DNA of 34,910 bases from an uncultured Paraprevotella sp. (GTDB taxonomy: Bacteria > Bacteroidota > Bacteroidia > Bacteroidales > Bacteroidaceae), in the NCBI GenBank assembly GCA_944321565.1, contig CALULT010000034.1:1-34910 (forward strand). Reading direction: 5' to 3'. Of the stretch, positions 15,866 through 25,499 are shown one piece after another (the first letter of the stretch is position 1; every line of letters begins with the position of its first letter). The notes beneath the pieces were generated by a model that did no database searches, had not been told where the DNA came from, and saw only the letters and a program-made list of their open reading frames with translations. A program made the translations under genes and the position numbers.

Positions 15866-17530
15866 TCAGGCCACTTTTTCCAGCTTCTTCATGATGGAGA
15901 AGATGAACAAGGCCGAAAGCAGGCAAAGCACGATGAGCACACTCCACACAATCCACAGCTCGATGCCGCCCCACAGATAACCAATGATGGCCACCATGTA
16001 GTTGCCGATGGCCGTGGCCACGAACCAACCGCCCATCATCATGCCCTTATACTTCGGAGGAGCCACCTTGGACACGAACGAAATGCCCATGGGAGACAGA
16101 AGCAACTCGGCAAACGTCAGCACAAGGTAGGTTGAAATAAGGAGGTTTGGCGAAACCAAATCCACATCCGCCCCCTTGGACAAGGCATCGGGCGTGGGCA
16201 AACCCACAGAACCGAAAGCCATGAGCGCAAAACCGCAAGCGGCAATGAGCATGCCCAAACCAATCTTGCGCGGCGCGGAGGGTTCCTTGCCCTTCTTGGC
16301 CAACGCCCCGAAGATGGCCAGCGACACCGGTGTCAGGGCCACCACGAAGAAGGGGTTGAACTGCTGGAATATCTGTGGCAGAATCTCTACCGTCTCGTCG
16401 CGGTTCGCATACTGTACGCCCAAAGCGGCAAGCACCACCAGGCAGACCACGCCGGCCACCGTCTTGCCCCGTCCCGTCTTGCTTTGGAACACCGCAAACA
16501 CGGCATAGACCAAAATAGCCAACAACACGAGGTTGAACACATTGAACGTCATGCCCAGCAAGCCGGAAGCCGAAGCCTGCGTGTAATCCCGTGCAAAGAA
16601 AGTCAGCGTCAAACCGTTCTGATGGAAAGCCATCCAGAAGAACAACACCACGGCGAACACGAGGCAAAGGGCCGTGATGCGCTGCCGCGTCTCGGCCGGT
16701 GTCAGTTCCTCTGCCGCCACGTGCCCGTCAGAAGCTGCCGTCTGCGCGTTGTAGTCAGCATGCTTGAACGTGCTGCGGAATCCATAATAAATAAGTATAG
16801 ACACGATGAGCGAAACGCAAGCCACGGCAAAGCCATAGTTGTAAGCCTCGGAGAGTTTCTCAATGTAGGTCTGACAGAACGCGGCCGTGTCGCCCGCAAA
16901 GCCTTGAGCCGCCTTCAACGACTCCAGCGTGGATGCCGACTGCGCCGTCATGCCTGCCGCATTGTCCAGATACTGATGGGCCAAAGCCGGAATCTGCGCG
17001 TTATACGTGAAACCGTGCATGCCCAACACATAATTGGTCATCTTCGTAGCCGCAGTCGGAGCAAAAAGCGCACCGATGTTGATGGCCATGTAGAAAAGGC
17101 TGAACGCCGTGTCACGCTTGTCCTTGTACTCCGGCGCGTCATAGAGATTACCTACCATCACCTGCAAGTTGCCCTTGAACAATCCTGTGCCGCAAGCAAT
17201 CAACGTCAACGCACCAAACATCATGGCCTTTCCGGCCACGTCCGCCCCCGTGGGGATGGCCAACAACAGATAGCCCACAAACATGATGAACACGCCAAGC
17301 GTCACCATCTTGCCGAAACCATACTTATCGGCCAGGATGCCACCGATGAACGGCATGAAATAAACCGCTGCCAGGAATGTGGAAAAAATTGTGGAAGTCT
17401 CGCCGGCGGAATATCCGAACTTCGCCTGCAAGAACAACGTGAAAATGGCCAGCATCGTGTAGTAACCGAAACGCTCGCCCGTATTGGCCAAAGCCAATGC
17501 ATAAAGACCTTTTGGTTGTCCTTCGAACAT
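15866..17530 (-). CDS. POT-family (proton-dependent oligopeptide) transporter
   Basis: A 554-residue major facilitator of the POT/PTR2 type with about 14 membrane segments. Family blocks include GERFGYYTMLAIFTLFLQ (18-35), FMPFIGGILADKYGFGK (the PTR2 signature loop) and, near the C-terminus, LTFAELLLSPMGISFVSKVAPPKYKGMMMGGWF. The canonical ExxER proton-coupling motif of TM1 reads N16-T-G-E19-R20, so the first glutamate is replaced by asparagine. It probably imports di- or tripeptides or related solutes across the inner membrane; substrate and coupling ion are uncertain. The region near 240-265 is a hydrophilic loop. It is transcribed divergently from the SulP gene, with a -7 box at 17569-17576. 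Confidence 0.92.
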   Translation of the reverse strand: MFEGQPKGLYALALANTGERFGYYTMLAIFTLFLQAKFGYSAGETSTIFSTFLAAVYFMPFIGGILADKYGFGKMVTLGVFIMFVGYLLLAIPTGADVAGKAMMFGALTLIACGTGLFKGNLQVMVGNLYDAPEYKDKRDTAFSLFYMAINIGALFAPTAATKMTNYVLGMHGFTYNAQIPALAHQYLDNAAGMTAQSASTLESLKAAQGFAGDTAAFCQTYIEKLSEAYNYGFAVACVSLIVSILIYYGFRSTFKHADYNAQTAASDGHVAAEELTPAETRQRITALCLVFAVVLFFWMAFHQNGLTLTFFARDYTQASASGLLGMTFNVFNLVLLAILVYAVFAVFQSKTGRGKTVAGVVCLVVLAALGVQYANRDETVEILPQIFQQFNPFFVVALTPVSLAIFGALAKKGKEPSAPRKIGLGMLIAACGFALMAFGSVGLPTPDALSKGADVDLVSPNLLISTYLVLTFAELLLSPMGISFVSKVAPPKYKGMMMGGWFVATAIGNYMVAIIGYLWGGIELWIVWSVLIVLCLLSALFIFSIMKKLEKVA

Positions 17531-17568
17531 GGTTGTAAAATGTTTTTAATAGTGAATAATTATAGGCG

Positions 17569-17576
17569 CAAAGATA
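17569..17576 (-). promoter_or_regulatory. -7 box for POT transporter
   Basis: The minus strand reads TATCTTTG, with a TTG 22 bp upstream, about 40 bp before the transporter start. Confidence 0.55.
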
Positions 17577-17691
17577 ACATTTTAATTCCGCTTTCCGGCA
17601 ATTTACGGGGCTTTTGTGCCAGTCCCATCTTGCATTTTCTGACAATCCGCCTAAGGAAAAGCCATGCCCATAAACATTTTTTAGCAAACAA

Positions 17692-17723
17692 TTGGTTTTT
17701 ATGGCACAAAAAGGCTATCTTTG
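17692..17723 (+). promoter_or_regulatory. Promoter for SulP transporter
   Basis: A TTG (17692-17694) is separated by 21 bp from TATCTTTG (17716-17723), the best-spaced match to the Bacteroidetes -33/-7 promoter in the window. The start codon follows 45 bp later. Confidence 0.65.
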
Positions 17724-17767
17724 CAGCCCGCAAGCAGAAATGGGCACAAACACAATACTTTTATATC

Positions 17768-19459
17768 ATGGCAAAATTCAAATTCGAGCCTAAGCTGTTC
17801 CTTGACCTGAAAGGTTACAGCAAAGAAAAACTGACGGCCGACATCATGGCCGGCATCATCGTGGGCATCGTGGCCCTCCCGTTGGCCATCGCCTTTGGCA
17901 TCGCCTCGGGTGTGACACCCGAAAAAGGTATCATCACGGCCATCATCGCCGGACTGGCCGTGTCGCTCTTCGGCGGCAGCCGGGTGCAAATCGGCGGGCC
18001 GACAGGCGCGTTCATCGTTATCGTCTATGGCATCATCCAGCAATACGGCGAAGCGGGCCTGCTCGTGGCCACCATCCTGGCCGGCGTGTTCCTGATTCTC
18101 CTCGGCGTGTTCCACCTGGGCACCATCATCAAATACATCCCCTACCCCATCGTGGTGGGCTTCACCAGCGGCATCGCCGTGACCATCTTCACCACCCAGG
18201 TGAAAGACCTTTTCGGGCTGTCCATCGGCGAAGTGCCGGCCGACTTCATCGAAAAGTGGATAGCCTACGCGCGGCATTTCGGCAGCCTTGACCTGTGGTC
18301 CACAGGCGTGGGCGTGGCTAGCGTGGCCGTCATCGCCCTCTCGCCCAAGCTCACCCGCAAGATTCCCGGCTCGCTCCTGGCCATCGTCGTCATGACAGCC
18401 GGTGTCTATGTGCTGAAACAATACGGCATCGCCACGCAAGTGGAAACCATCGGCGACCGCTTCCTCATCAAAGCCGAACTTCCGGGCATGAACGTGCCCG
18501 ACCTGAATTGGGAAAGCATCAAACAACTGGTGTCGCCCGCCATCACCATCGCCGTGCTGGGCGCCATCGAGTCGTTGCTCTCGGCCACGGTGGCCGACGG
18601 GGTCATCGGAGACCATCACGACTCCAACCAAGAACTGGTGGGACAGGGCATCGCCAACATCCTCTCGCCCATATTCGGAGGCATCCCGGCCACGGGAGCC
18701 ATCGCCCGCACGATGACGAACATCAACAACGGCGGCCGCACCCCCGTGGCGGGCATCGTGCATGCCGTCGTGCTGCTGCTCATCTTCCTGCTGCTCATGC
18801 CGCTGGCACAATACATTCCTATGGCCTGCCTGGCGGGTGTGCTGGTCATCGTCAGCTACAACATGAGCGGTTGGCGCACGTTCCTCCAACTGCTCCGCAA
18901 CCCGAAAGCCGACGTGGCCGTCCTGCTCATCACCTTTTTCCTCACCGTAGTTTTCGACCTCACGATAGCCATTGAGTTCGGCCTCGTGCTGGCCTGCCTG
19001 ATGTTCATCAAACGTGTCATGGAAACCACAGAAGTCAACCTGTTCAAGGACGAAATCGTCCCCACAGACGCCGACGGCACAATCATCGCGGAAGAACACC
19101 TGCACATCCCCGACCACACGGAAGTGTATGAAATCAACGGCCCTTACTTCTTCGGCATCGCCAACCGGTTCGAAGAAGTCGTGCTCCAAACGAAAGAGCA
19201 ACCCAAGGTGCGCATCATCCGCATGCGGAAAGTGCCGTTCATCGACTCGACCGGCATCCACAACCTGACGAACCTGTGTGAAATGAGCCACCGCGAAGGC
19301 GTACACATCATCCTTTCGGGCGTCAATCCCAAAGTGCATGAAGCCCTGAAAAAAAGCGGGTTCTATGAAATCTTAGGAAAAAAGAACATTTGCGACAACA
19401 TCCATACGGCATTGGACGTGGCGCGGCACTATCTCGCAAACGGGCAGCCGCAGAAATAA
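17768..19459 (+). CDS. SulP-family inorganic anion transporter with STAS domain
   Basis: A 563-residue inner-membrane transporter. The start is ATG 17768 (MAKFKFEPKLFLDLKGYSKE); the frame is open far upstream, but those codons overlap the divergent gene and its promoter. The membrane domain covers about 25-430 with typical SulP blocks (ADIMAGIIVGIVALPLAIAFGIASGV, GGSRVQIGGPTGAF, ATGAIARTMTNINNGGRTPVAGIVHA). The cytoplasmic STAS domain lies at about 450-555, with PFIDSTGIHNL at its core. Members carry sulfate, bicarbonate, dicarboxylates or other anions; the substrate cannot be read from sequence. A well-formed promoter precedes it and a bidirectional terminator hairpin follows. Confidence 0.94.
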   Translation: MAKFKFEPKLFLDLKGYSKEKLTADIMAGIIVGIVALPLAIAFGIASGVTPEKGIITAIIAGLAVSLFGGSRVQIGGPTGAFIVIVYGIIQQYGEAGLLVATILAGVFLILLGVFHLGTIIKYIPYPIVVGFTSGIAVTIFTTQVKDLFGLSIGEVPADFIEKWIAYARHFGSLDLWSTGVGVASVAVIALSPKLTRKIPGSLLAIVVMTAGVYVLKQYGIATQVETIGDRFLIKAELPGMNVPDLNWESIKQLVSPAITIAVLGAIESLLSATVADGVIGDHHDSNQELVGQGIANILSPIFGGIPATGAIARTMTNINNGGRTPVAGIVHAVVLLLIFLLLMPLAQYIPMACLAGVLVIVSYNMSGWRTFLQLLRNPKADVAVLLITFFLTVVFDLTIAIEFGLVLACLMFIKRVMETTEVNLFKDEIVPTDADGTIIAEEHLHIPDHTEVYEINGPYFFGIANRFEEVVLQTKEQPKVRIIRMRKVPFIDSTGIHNLTNLCEMSHREGVHIILSGVNPKVHEALKKSGFYEILGKKNICDNIHTALDVARHYLANGQPQK

Positions 19460-19474
19460 ACCATAGCCAAGAAT

Positions 19475-19514
19475 CCTCCCTTTCTTCCTTGTTTCCACAA
19501 AGAAGAAGGGGAGG
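19475..19514. terminator. Bidirectional terminator between sulP-like gene and bcp
   Basis: CCTCCCTTTCTTC (19475-19487) pairs with GAAGAAGGGGAGG (19502-19514) apart from one wobble, with additional inner TTGT/ACAA pairing. It sits in the 71-bp gap between convergent stop codons. Confidence 0.65.
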
Positions 19515-19530
19515 ACAAATCAAACCGGCC

Positions 19531-19983
19531 TCACAACGAAAGAATCTGTTCGCCGTGGGTTTTCGTCTTGATTTCCTTCGGGGAAAAGACTTTCTCAATC
19601 ACCCCTTCCTCGTTCAGGATGAAAGTCGTGCGGAAAGTCCCCATGTACTTGCGCCCGCACATGCTCTTTTCGCCCCACACGCCCATCTTGCCGACCAACG
19701 TCTTGTCCGTGTCAGCAATCAGCGTAAAGGGCAACTCGTTCTTGGCAATGAACTTTTGGTGCGAGGCCGCGCTATCAATGCTGACCCCGACCACTTCGTA
19801 ACCTTTCGCCTTCAGGGCTTCGTAATTGTCCCGCAGGCTGCAAGCCTCGGCCGTACACCCCGACGTGTTGTCCTTGGGATAAAAATAAAGCACCACTTTC
19901 CGCCCGCGGTAATCCTCCAACCGAACCTGGCGGCCATTCTCGTCCATGCCCAACACCTCGGGAGCCTTGTCTCCTACATTCAT
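19531..19983 (-). CDS. bcp: Thiol peroxidase of the Bcp/PrxQ type
   Basis: A 150-residue peroxiredoxin. The peroxidatic cysteine is C43 in YPKDNTSGCTAEAC, and C48 five residues later is the likely resolving cysteine, the atypical 2-Cys arrangement of Bcp/PrxQ. The downstream GVSIDSAASHQKFIAKNELPFTLIAD and RTTFILNEEGVI blocks complete the AhpC/TSA fold. It reduces hydroperoxides with thioredoxin in the cytoplasm. Length matches the family. It follows the DUF2461 gene by 25 bp on the minus strand. Confidence 0.95.
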   Translation of the reverse strand: MNVGDKAPEVLGMDENGRQVRLEDYRGRKVVLYFYPKDNTSGCTAEACSLRDNYEALKAKGYEVVGVSIDSAASHQKFIAKNELPFTLIADTDKTLVGKMGVWGEKSMCGRKYMGTFRTTFILNEEGVIEKVFSPKEIKTKTHGEQILSL

Positions 19984-20008
19984 TTCTTTCTCCTCCTATT
20001 CTTTTAGT

Positions 20009-20680
20009 TTATTCGCACTCGTCAATGGTATAGTTCACAAAATCGTTGAACGGCTTCATCAGGCCGAACACCTCCGCCGTGCGCTCCAGCCAATCCGGGG
20101 CGCGGAAGAAACCGTCCTCCACGGCATGAGCCACGGAATAGTCTTTCGGACGCAGGTATTCGGGATAAGGAAAATCTTTCGGAAACCCTTTCGGCAAAGT
20201 CTTCAGACGCGTCTCGCCAATCACGGGAAAAGCCGCCTTGAAATCCGGTGCCTCCACGATGCCACGGAATTCGTCTATCTCGTCCACGATGGACTGGCGC
20301 ACGGCTTTCAGTATGGGCGAAGGCAGGCACCACGCCCCGCCGGCCAGCATGCAACCACCCGGCTGGACATGCAAATAATAACCGCTGTGCCACGACTTCT
20401 TGCCCCGCGCGTTCACGTATGCGCCGAAATGACGCTTGTAGGGCGACTTGTCCTCCGAAAAACGCGTGTCGCGGTAGAAACGATATGTGCAATCGTTCAC
20501 TGAGAGATGCGCCACGCTGTCGTCGAAAAGCGCGATGCGGTGAATCACCATCTCCACCATTTCCTCGAAATAGCCGCGCGCCTCGTCGTACTGCGCCCGA
20601 TGGGCGGCAAACCACTCCCGGTCGTTATGCGCCGCCACGGCCTTCAGAAAGCCGAATATGCAGTCTATTTTCTCCTTCAT
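20009..20680 (-). CDS. DUF2461-family protein
   Basis: A 223-residue protein of the DUF2461 (TIGR02453) family: it begins with FLKAVAAHNDREWFAAHRAQYDEARGYFEEMV and has the conserved TYRFYRDTRFSEDKSPYKRHFGAYVN and HSGYYLHVQPGGCMLAGGAWCLPS blocks. Function is unknown. I start at ATG 20680 (MKEKIDCIF), which has AGGAG a few bases upstream, rather than the open-frame start at 20788, whose first 36 codons overlap another small ORF and are unlike the family. Likely cytoplasmic. It is cotranscribed with bcp downstream. Confidence 0.9.
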   Translation of the reverse strand: MKEKIDCIFGFLKAVAAHNDREWFAAHRAQYDEARGYFEEMVEMVIHRIALFDDSVAHLSVNDCTYRFYRDTRFSEDKSPYKRHFGAYVNARGKKSWHSGYYLHVQPGGCMLAGGAWCLPSPILKAVRQSIVDEIDEFRGIVEAPDFKAAFPVIGETRLKTLPKGFPKDFPYPEYLRPKDYSVAHAVEDGFFRAPDWLERTAEVFGLMKPFNDFVNYTIDECE

Positions 20681-20705
20681 GCCACTCCTATTATAATATA
20701 TACGC

Positions 20706-20795
20706 TTACAACCGCCCGATGTCTTCCACGTCCAGTCCCGTACACTGTGCCACCACATCTGCCGGATTTCTGTCACCATAAGCCTCACCTGTCAT
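20706..20795 (-). CDS. Possible 29-residue small ORF ahead of DUF2461
   Basis: The minus-strand ATG at 20795 is preceded by GAAAGGAGGACGG, the strongest Shine-Dalgarno seen in the window, and by a perfect -7 box (TAACTTTG at 20821-20828). It encodes MTGEAYGDRNPADVVAQCTG and nine further residues ending in DIGRL, then stops 25 bp before the DUF2461 start. It could be a leader peptide, a small protein or chance. I recognise no family. Confidence 0.35.
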   Translation of the reverse strand: MTGEAYGDRNPADVVAQCTGLDVEDIGRL

Positions 20796-20820
20796 CGTGC
20801 CGTCCTCCTTTCTCTTTTTG

Positions 20821-20828
20821 CAAAGTTA
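20821..20828 (-). promoter_or_regulatory. -7 box for small ORF / DUF2461 / bcp
   Basis: The minus strand reads TAACTTTG 26 bp upstream of the small ORF start. Confidence 0.5.
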
Positions 20829-20862
20829 AGCATTTACACGATATGGCTATCAAAATAATGAC

Positions 20863-20870
20863 TATCTTTG
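20863..20870 (+). promoter_or_regulatory. -7 box for TlpA-like gene
   Basis: TATCTTTG, 29 bp before the ATG, divergent from the box at 20821. Confidence 0.5.
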
Positions 20871-20898
20871 CAACTATTCACATCAAAGCAAACAAACC

Positions 20899-22005
20899 AT
20901 GAAGACGAGAACAGTCCTTTTAGCCGCTTGCGCAATTCCTCTGACGGCCTTCCAACAACCCGACTCCAAAGGACGCATAGACTTTGAGCTGGAAGAAATG
21001 AAACGCGACACCTTGTTGGTAGGTTCTTTCCCCGTCTCGGACCTTAATCAGGAAAACATAAAGATAGACACGATTCTGCCCGGACAAACCCGGTGCACGC
21101 ATATAGCCGAAACAGACACCATCGCCTACAATGTGGTCATCGCCTCCGCGGACGAAACTCAAGGCATTGTGCTGGCCCTTCTCCCCGGCGAACGAATCAA
21201 GGTGACGGGCAACATGCAAGACTGGCAAGTGGAAGGCAGCAAACTGAACGCCACCTATGCCCAGATACAGAAGGCCTGCCGGCCCTACCAAGCCAAAATG
21301 GATTCTTTGGACAAAATCATAACGGAAAAAATCTATAAAGAAGAATACCTGCCCACATGGCGTCAAAAGGACAGCTTGCAGGCCGACTACATCCGCCAGC
21401 ATCCGGATGACGACTTGTCTTTGTTCATACTCGCCAAAATCCGAGGGACATGGGTGGACGAACTATATCCCACACTGACCGAACGGGTAAAGAACGGACC
21501 GTTTGCCCCCATCGCACAAGTCTTTGACGAAAACTTCCGGATAAGAAAAATATTCGAAGAGAACAAAAAAAGAATTGTGGAAGGTACGGAAGCCCCGGAC
21601 TTCACCCTGCACGACATGCAAGGACAACCTCTCTCCCTCCGTTCCCTGCGCGGCAAGTATGTGGTGTTGGACTTTTGGGGGAGTTGGTGTGGTTGGTGCA
21701 TCAAAGGTATCCCCGACATGAAAGAATACTATGAAAAATACCGGGACAAGATGGAAATCCTGGGCATTGACTGCCACGATAAGGAAGAAGCATGGAAATC
21801 CGCCGTGAAGGAACACGGGTTGCCGTGGCTGAACGTGTGTGATGAAGACAACCCTGATGTCAGCCTGCTCTATGCCATAGAGGGCTATCCCACAAAGATT
21901 GTCGTAACCCCCAAAGGCAAGATTGCCAAGATTGTACGTGGTGAAAGCCCCGTATTCTATGAATATTTGGACGAACTGTTCAGCAAGCCGGAATCGGACA
22001 ACTAA
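20899..22005 (+). CDS. TlpA-like periplasmic thioredoxin-fold protein
   Basis: A 368-residue exported protein. An N-terminal hydrophobic segment (about 5-18) acts as a signal peptide; a Cys at 11 is too close to the start to be a convincing lipobox. Residues about 25-225 form the helical/beta N-terminal domain common in Bacteroidetes TlpA-like proteins. The C-terminal thioredoxin domain (about 229-365) carries a W263-C-G-W-C267 active site, with tryptophan where WCGPC has proline, and the cis-proline in GYPTKIVV. It likely acts as a periplasmic disulfide reductase or resilience factor. It stands alone between a divergent promoter and a bidirectional terminator. Confidence 0.88.
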   Translation: MKTRTVLLAACAIPLTAFQQPDSKGRIDFELEEMKRDTLLVGSFPVSDLNQENIKIDTILPGQTRCTHIAETDTIAYNVVIASADETQGIVLALLPGERIKVTGNMQDWQVEGSKLNATYAQIQKACRPYQAKMDSLDKIITEKIYKEEYLPTWRQKDSLQADYIRQHPDDDLSLFILAKIRGTWVDELYPTLTERVKNGPFAPIAQVFDENFRIRKIFEENKKRIVEGTEAPDFTLHDMQGQPLSLRSLRGKYVVLDFWGSWCGWCIKGIPDMKEYYEKYRDKMEILGIDCHDKEEAWKSAVKEHGLPWLNVCDEDNPDVSLLYAIEGYPTKIVVTPKGKIAKIVRGESPVFYEYLDELFSKPESDN

Positions 22006-22022
22006 ATCCGGCTCAGACAGAC

Positions 22023-22062
22023 AAGGCGGAAGCACACTGTAAACGCAGTATGCTTCCGCCTT
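22023..22062. terminator. Bidirectional terminator between TlpA-like gene and secA
   Basis: AAGGCGGAAGCA at 22023-22034 pairs with TGCTTCCGCCTT at 22051-22062; ACTG/CAGT extends the stem past one mismatch. The hairpin is followed on the plus strand by CTATTTTA. Confidence 0.75.
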
Positions 22063-22105
22063 CTATTTTACGCAATCACTTTGCTGGAACTACACTCACT
22101 GTGGG

Positions 22106-25100
22106 TTACAACCCGCGACCGTGGCAGTTCTTGAACTTCTTCCCGCTTCCGCAAGGACAGGGATCGTTACGGCCGGGCAACTTCTCGGCCACGACAGGTT
22201 GCGTCTTTTGCTGTTCGCGCGTATCGCGGGCAGCCGCAGCTGCTTGGTCGGGATCGGTCAAGTCCTCTCGCGACTCCACATATTTCTCCTGACGACGTGC
22301 CGGTTCCGGAGCTGCCTCGCGCACCTGCTCGGGCTGTTGCACAGGAATCTGCCCGCGCATCAGCACACTCACCGTTTGCGTGTTGATTTTGTCCACCATG
22401 GCATCAAACAGCTTCACACTCTCCAACTTGAAAATCAACAGCGGGTCTTTCTGCTCGTAGCTGGCGTTCTGCACGGAATGTTTCAACTCATCCAACGCAC
22501 GGAGATTCTCCTTCCACGCCTCGTCAATGGTGTGAAGCATAATGGCTTTTTCGAATGCCTTCACGATGGAACGGCTCTCCGTTTCATAGGCCTCCTTGAG
22601 CGGAGAAGAAATCTGATAGATGCGCCGACCGTCGGTTATAGGCACCATAATATTTTCATACATACGGCCTTGCGCCTCATAAACCTGCTTAATGACAGGT
22701 TGAGCCACGGAAGCCAGCAAGTCTGTCTTCTGCCGGAAACGCTCCATCGCGGCCTGGAAAGCCTTCTCGCACAAGTCTTCACGCTTCATGTCGTTAAACT
22801 CCTGCTCTGTGAACGGCACTTCCATCGCCATTACTTCGATGAAGCCTTCCTTACAGCCCTCATAATCATTATTCTCTATGATATGGACACAACGATCCCA
22901 AATCATATTGGCAATGTCCATGCCTATACGTTCACCCAACAAAGCATGACGGCGCTTCTCGTAAATCACCGTGCGCTGCTTGTTCATCACGTCATCGTAT
23001 TCCAACAAACGTTTACGGATACCGAAATGATTTTCTTCCACTTTCTTCTGTGCCCGCTCAATGGCGTTGCTGATCATCTTGTGCTCAATCATCTCTCCAT
23101 CCTCAAACCCGAGACGGTCCATCACCTTGGCAATGCGTTCGCTGGCAAACAGGCGCATCAGTTTGTCTTCGAGCGACACAAAGAACACAGACGAACCCGG
23201 GTCGCCCTGACGTCCGGCACGGCCACGCAACTGCCGGTCCACACGGCGGCTTTCATGGCGTTCCGTACCGATAATGGCCAAACCGCCGGCCTTGCGCACC
23301 TCGTCACTCAACTTGATATCCGTACCACGGCCGGCCATGTTGGTGGCAATCGTCACCGTGCTGCTCTGTCCTGCCTTGGCCACGATATCCGCTTCCTGTT
23401 GATGGAGCTTCGCATTCAACACGTTGTGGGGAATCTTGCGCATCTGCAACATCTTGCTCAACATTTCGGAAATTTCCACCGAAGTCGTACCGACCAATAC
23501 CGGACGCCCAGCCTTGATGAGTTTCTCAATCTCTTCAATAACCGCTTTGTATTTTTCACGCTGCGTCTTATATACACGGTCGTTCATGTCGATACGAGCC
23601 ACCGGACGATTGGTCGGGATCTCCACCACATCAAGCTTATAAATGTTCCAAAACTCACCCGCCTCGGTCACAGCCGTACCCGTCATACCGGCTAGTTTGT
23701 GGTACATGCGGAAATAGTTCTGCAACGTAATCGTGGCAAACGTCTGCGTGGCAGCCTGCACTTTCACATGCTCCTTGGCTTCCACAGCCTGGTGCAACCC
23801 GTCGCTCCAACGGCGTCCGTCCATGATACGTCCCGTCTGCTCGTCCACAATCTTCACCTCGCCATCGATTACGACATATTCATCATCGCGGTTGAACATA
23901 GAATAAGCCTTCAACAATTGCTGCAGGGTGTGCATGCGTTCGCTCTTCACAGCATAATCGGAGAACATCTGGTCTTTTTTGGCCACGCGCTCTTCGTCGC
24001 TCAACGACTTGTCCGCTTCCAAAGCGGCCATTTCTGCCGTAATGTCAGGCATGACAAACAAATCAGGGTCGGATGTGGCCTTGGCCAACCACGCAAAACC
24101 CTTATCGGTCAGGTCCACGCTGTTCAGTTTCTCGTCCACCACGAAGTACAACGGCTCCACGGCCTCCGGCATGCGCTTGTTGTTGTTCTCCATGTAAATC
24201 TCTTCCGTCTTCAGCATTCCAGACTTTATACCCTGTTCGGACAAGAACTTAATCAATGGCTTGTTCTTGGGCAGAGCCTTATGGCTACGGAACAACTGCA
24301 AAAAGCCCTGTTCCACCTTTTCCTTGTCGCCGGAAGCAATCAGCTGTTTGGCCTCGGCCAAATACTGCGTGGCCAATTGGCGTTGCACACCGACCAGTTT
24401 CTCCACCAACGGCTGATATTGTTCATACAACTGGTCATCGCCTTTGGGCACCGGACCGGAAATAATCAACGGTGTACGCGCATCATCAATCAACACAGAG
24501 TCCACCTCGTCCACAATGGCATAATTGTGGGCGCGCTGCACAAGGTCTTTCGGGTTCATGGCCATGTTGTCGCGCAAGTAGTCGAAACCGAACTCGTTGT
24601 TCGTACCAAAAGTAATGTCGGCCAAATAAGCCCTGCGACGCGCCTCGCTGTTGGGTTGGTGCTTGTCGATGCAGTCCACACTCAAACCATGGAACATGTA
24701 GAGCGGCCCCATCCATTCAGAGTCGCGCTTGGCCAAATAGTCGTTCACAGTCACCACATGCACACCGTTGCCTGTCAAAGCGTTCAGGAACACCGGCAAC
24801 GTGGCCACCAACGTCTTACCTTCACCGGTAGCCATCTCGGCAATCTTTCCTTGATGCAACACGACACCACCGAAGAGCTGCACGTCGTAATGAATCATGT
24901 TCCACACCGTGTCATTGCCTCCGGCCGTCCAATGGTTATGATAACAAGCCGTTTCGCCCTTGATTTCCACGAAATCGAACTTTGCCGCCAATTCGCGGTC
25001 GAAATCATTAGCCGTCACGCACACTTCCTCATTCTTGGCAAAACGCTCGGCCGTGGATTTCACGATGGAAAATACCACCGGCATCACTTCGTTCAAAGCC

Positions 25101-25402
25101 TTTTCATAACGCTCCAGCACTTCCTTTTCCAATTTGTCTATTTGGGAGAACAAAGAAGAGCGGTCCTCAATCGGAGTTTCTTCCACCTTGGCTTTCACCT
25201 CTGCAATCTTCGCCTTGATGTCGTCGGCCGAAGACTGCACATACTTTTTCACTTCCTGCGTCTTGGCGCGCAACTCGTCGTTGCTCAAAGCCTGGATGGC
25301 AGGATAAGCTTTTTTCACTTCTTCCACCAAGGGCTGAATCAACTTCATGTCGCGGGTGGACTTGTTACCGAAAAGCTTACTCAAAAACTTGTTTATATCC
25401 AT
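22106..25402 (-). CDS. secA: Preprotein translocase ATPase SecA
   Basis: A 1,098-residue SecA, the motor that pushes unfolded proteins through SecYEG at the inner membrane. Visible features: Walker A in [15 protein letters not shown], the DEAD-box equivalent [16 protein letters not shown], the preprotein cross-linking and helical scaffold regions, motif [35 protein letters not shown], and the C-terminal zinc-binding [13 protein letters not shown]. It is about 200 residues longer than E. coli SecA, mainly through insertions in the N-terminal half, as usual for Bacteroidetes. The start [14 protein letters not shown] is typical. Codon 1 follows an A-rich leader; no TAnnTTTG box was found in the 97 bp upstream. 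Confidence 0.98.
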   Translation of the reverse strand: MDINKFLSKLFGNKSTRDMKLIQPLVEEVKKAYPAIQALSNDELRAKTQEVKKYVQSSADDIKAKIAEVKAKVEETPIEDRSSLFSQIDKLEKEVLERYEKALNEVMPVVFSIVKSTAERFAKNEEVCVTANDFDRELAAKFDFVEIKGETACYHNHWTAGGNDTVWNMIHYDVQLFGGVVLHQGKIAEMATGEGKTLVATLPVFLNALTGNGVHVVTVNDYLAKRDSEWMGPLYMFHGLSVDCIDKHQPNSEARRRAYLADITFGTNNEFGFDYLRDNMAMNPKDLVQRAHNYAIVDEVDSVLIDDARTPLIISGPVPKGDDQLYEQYQPLVEKLVGVQRQLATQYLAEAKQLIASGDKEKVEQGFLQLFRSHKALPKNKPLIKFLSEQGIKSGMLKTEEIYMENNNKRMPEAVEPLYFVVDEKLNSVDLTDKGFAWLAKATSDPDLFVMPDITAEMAALEADKSLSDEERVAKKDQMFSDYAVKSERMHTLQQLLKAYSMFNRDDEYVVIDGEVKIVDEQTGRIMDGRRWSDGLHQAVEAKEHVKVQAATQTFATITLQNYFRMYHKLAGMTGTAVTEAGEFWNIYKLDVVEIPTNRPVARIDMNDRVYKTQREKYKAVIEEIEKLIKAGRPVLVGTTSVEISEMLSKMLQMRKIPHNVLNAKLHQQEADIVAKAGQSSTVTIATNMAGRGTDIKLSDEVRKAGGLAIIGTERHESRRVDRQLRGRAGRQGDPGSSVFFVSLEDKLMRLFASERIAKVMDRLGFEDGEMIEHKMISNAIERAQKKVEENHFGIRKRLLEYDDVMNKQRTVIYEKRRHALLGERIGMDIANMIWDRCVHIIENNDYEGCKEGFIEVMAMEVPFTEQEFNDMKREDLCEKAFQAAMERFRQKTDLLASVAQPVIKQVYEAQGRMYENIMVPITDGRRIYQISSPLKEAYETESRSIVKAFEKAIMLHTIDEAWKENLRALDELKHSVQNASYEQKDPLLIFKLESVKLFDAMVDKINTQTVSVLMRGQIPVQQPEQVREAAPEPARRQEKYVESREDLTDPDQAAAAARDTREQQKTQPVVAEKLPGRNDPCPCGSGKKFKNCHGRGL

Positions 25403-25499
25403 ATATTTTGTTTTGTTTTTTAATTCGCATTATGCGGCTTACCCCTTCCGGGCGCAAGCCAATAGAAAAGAAATAAATAAGCACTCGTGGTATTCCGCA

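Noticed and set aside
16484-17767. Upstream extension of the SulP reading frame
   Set aside because: The frame is open for 428 codons upstream, but these overlap the POT gene on the other strand and include the SulP promoter; family proteins start near MAKFKFEPK.
17699-19339. 546-codon minus-strand frame opposite the SulP gene
   Set aside because: Asp/His/Gly-rich low-complexity translation, antisense to a well-defined transporter.
22121-25423. Two long plus-strand frames (524 and 574 codons) opposite secA
   Set aside because: secA is unambiguous on the minus strand. The opposite frames are Leu/His-rich shadows without motifs or ribosome-binding sites.
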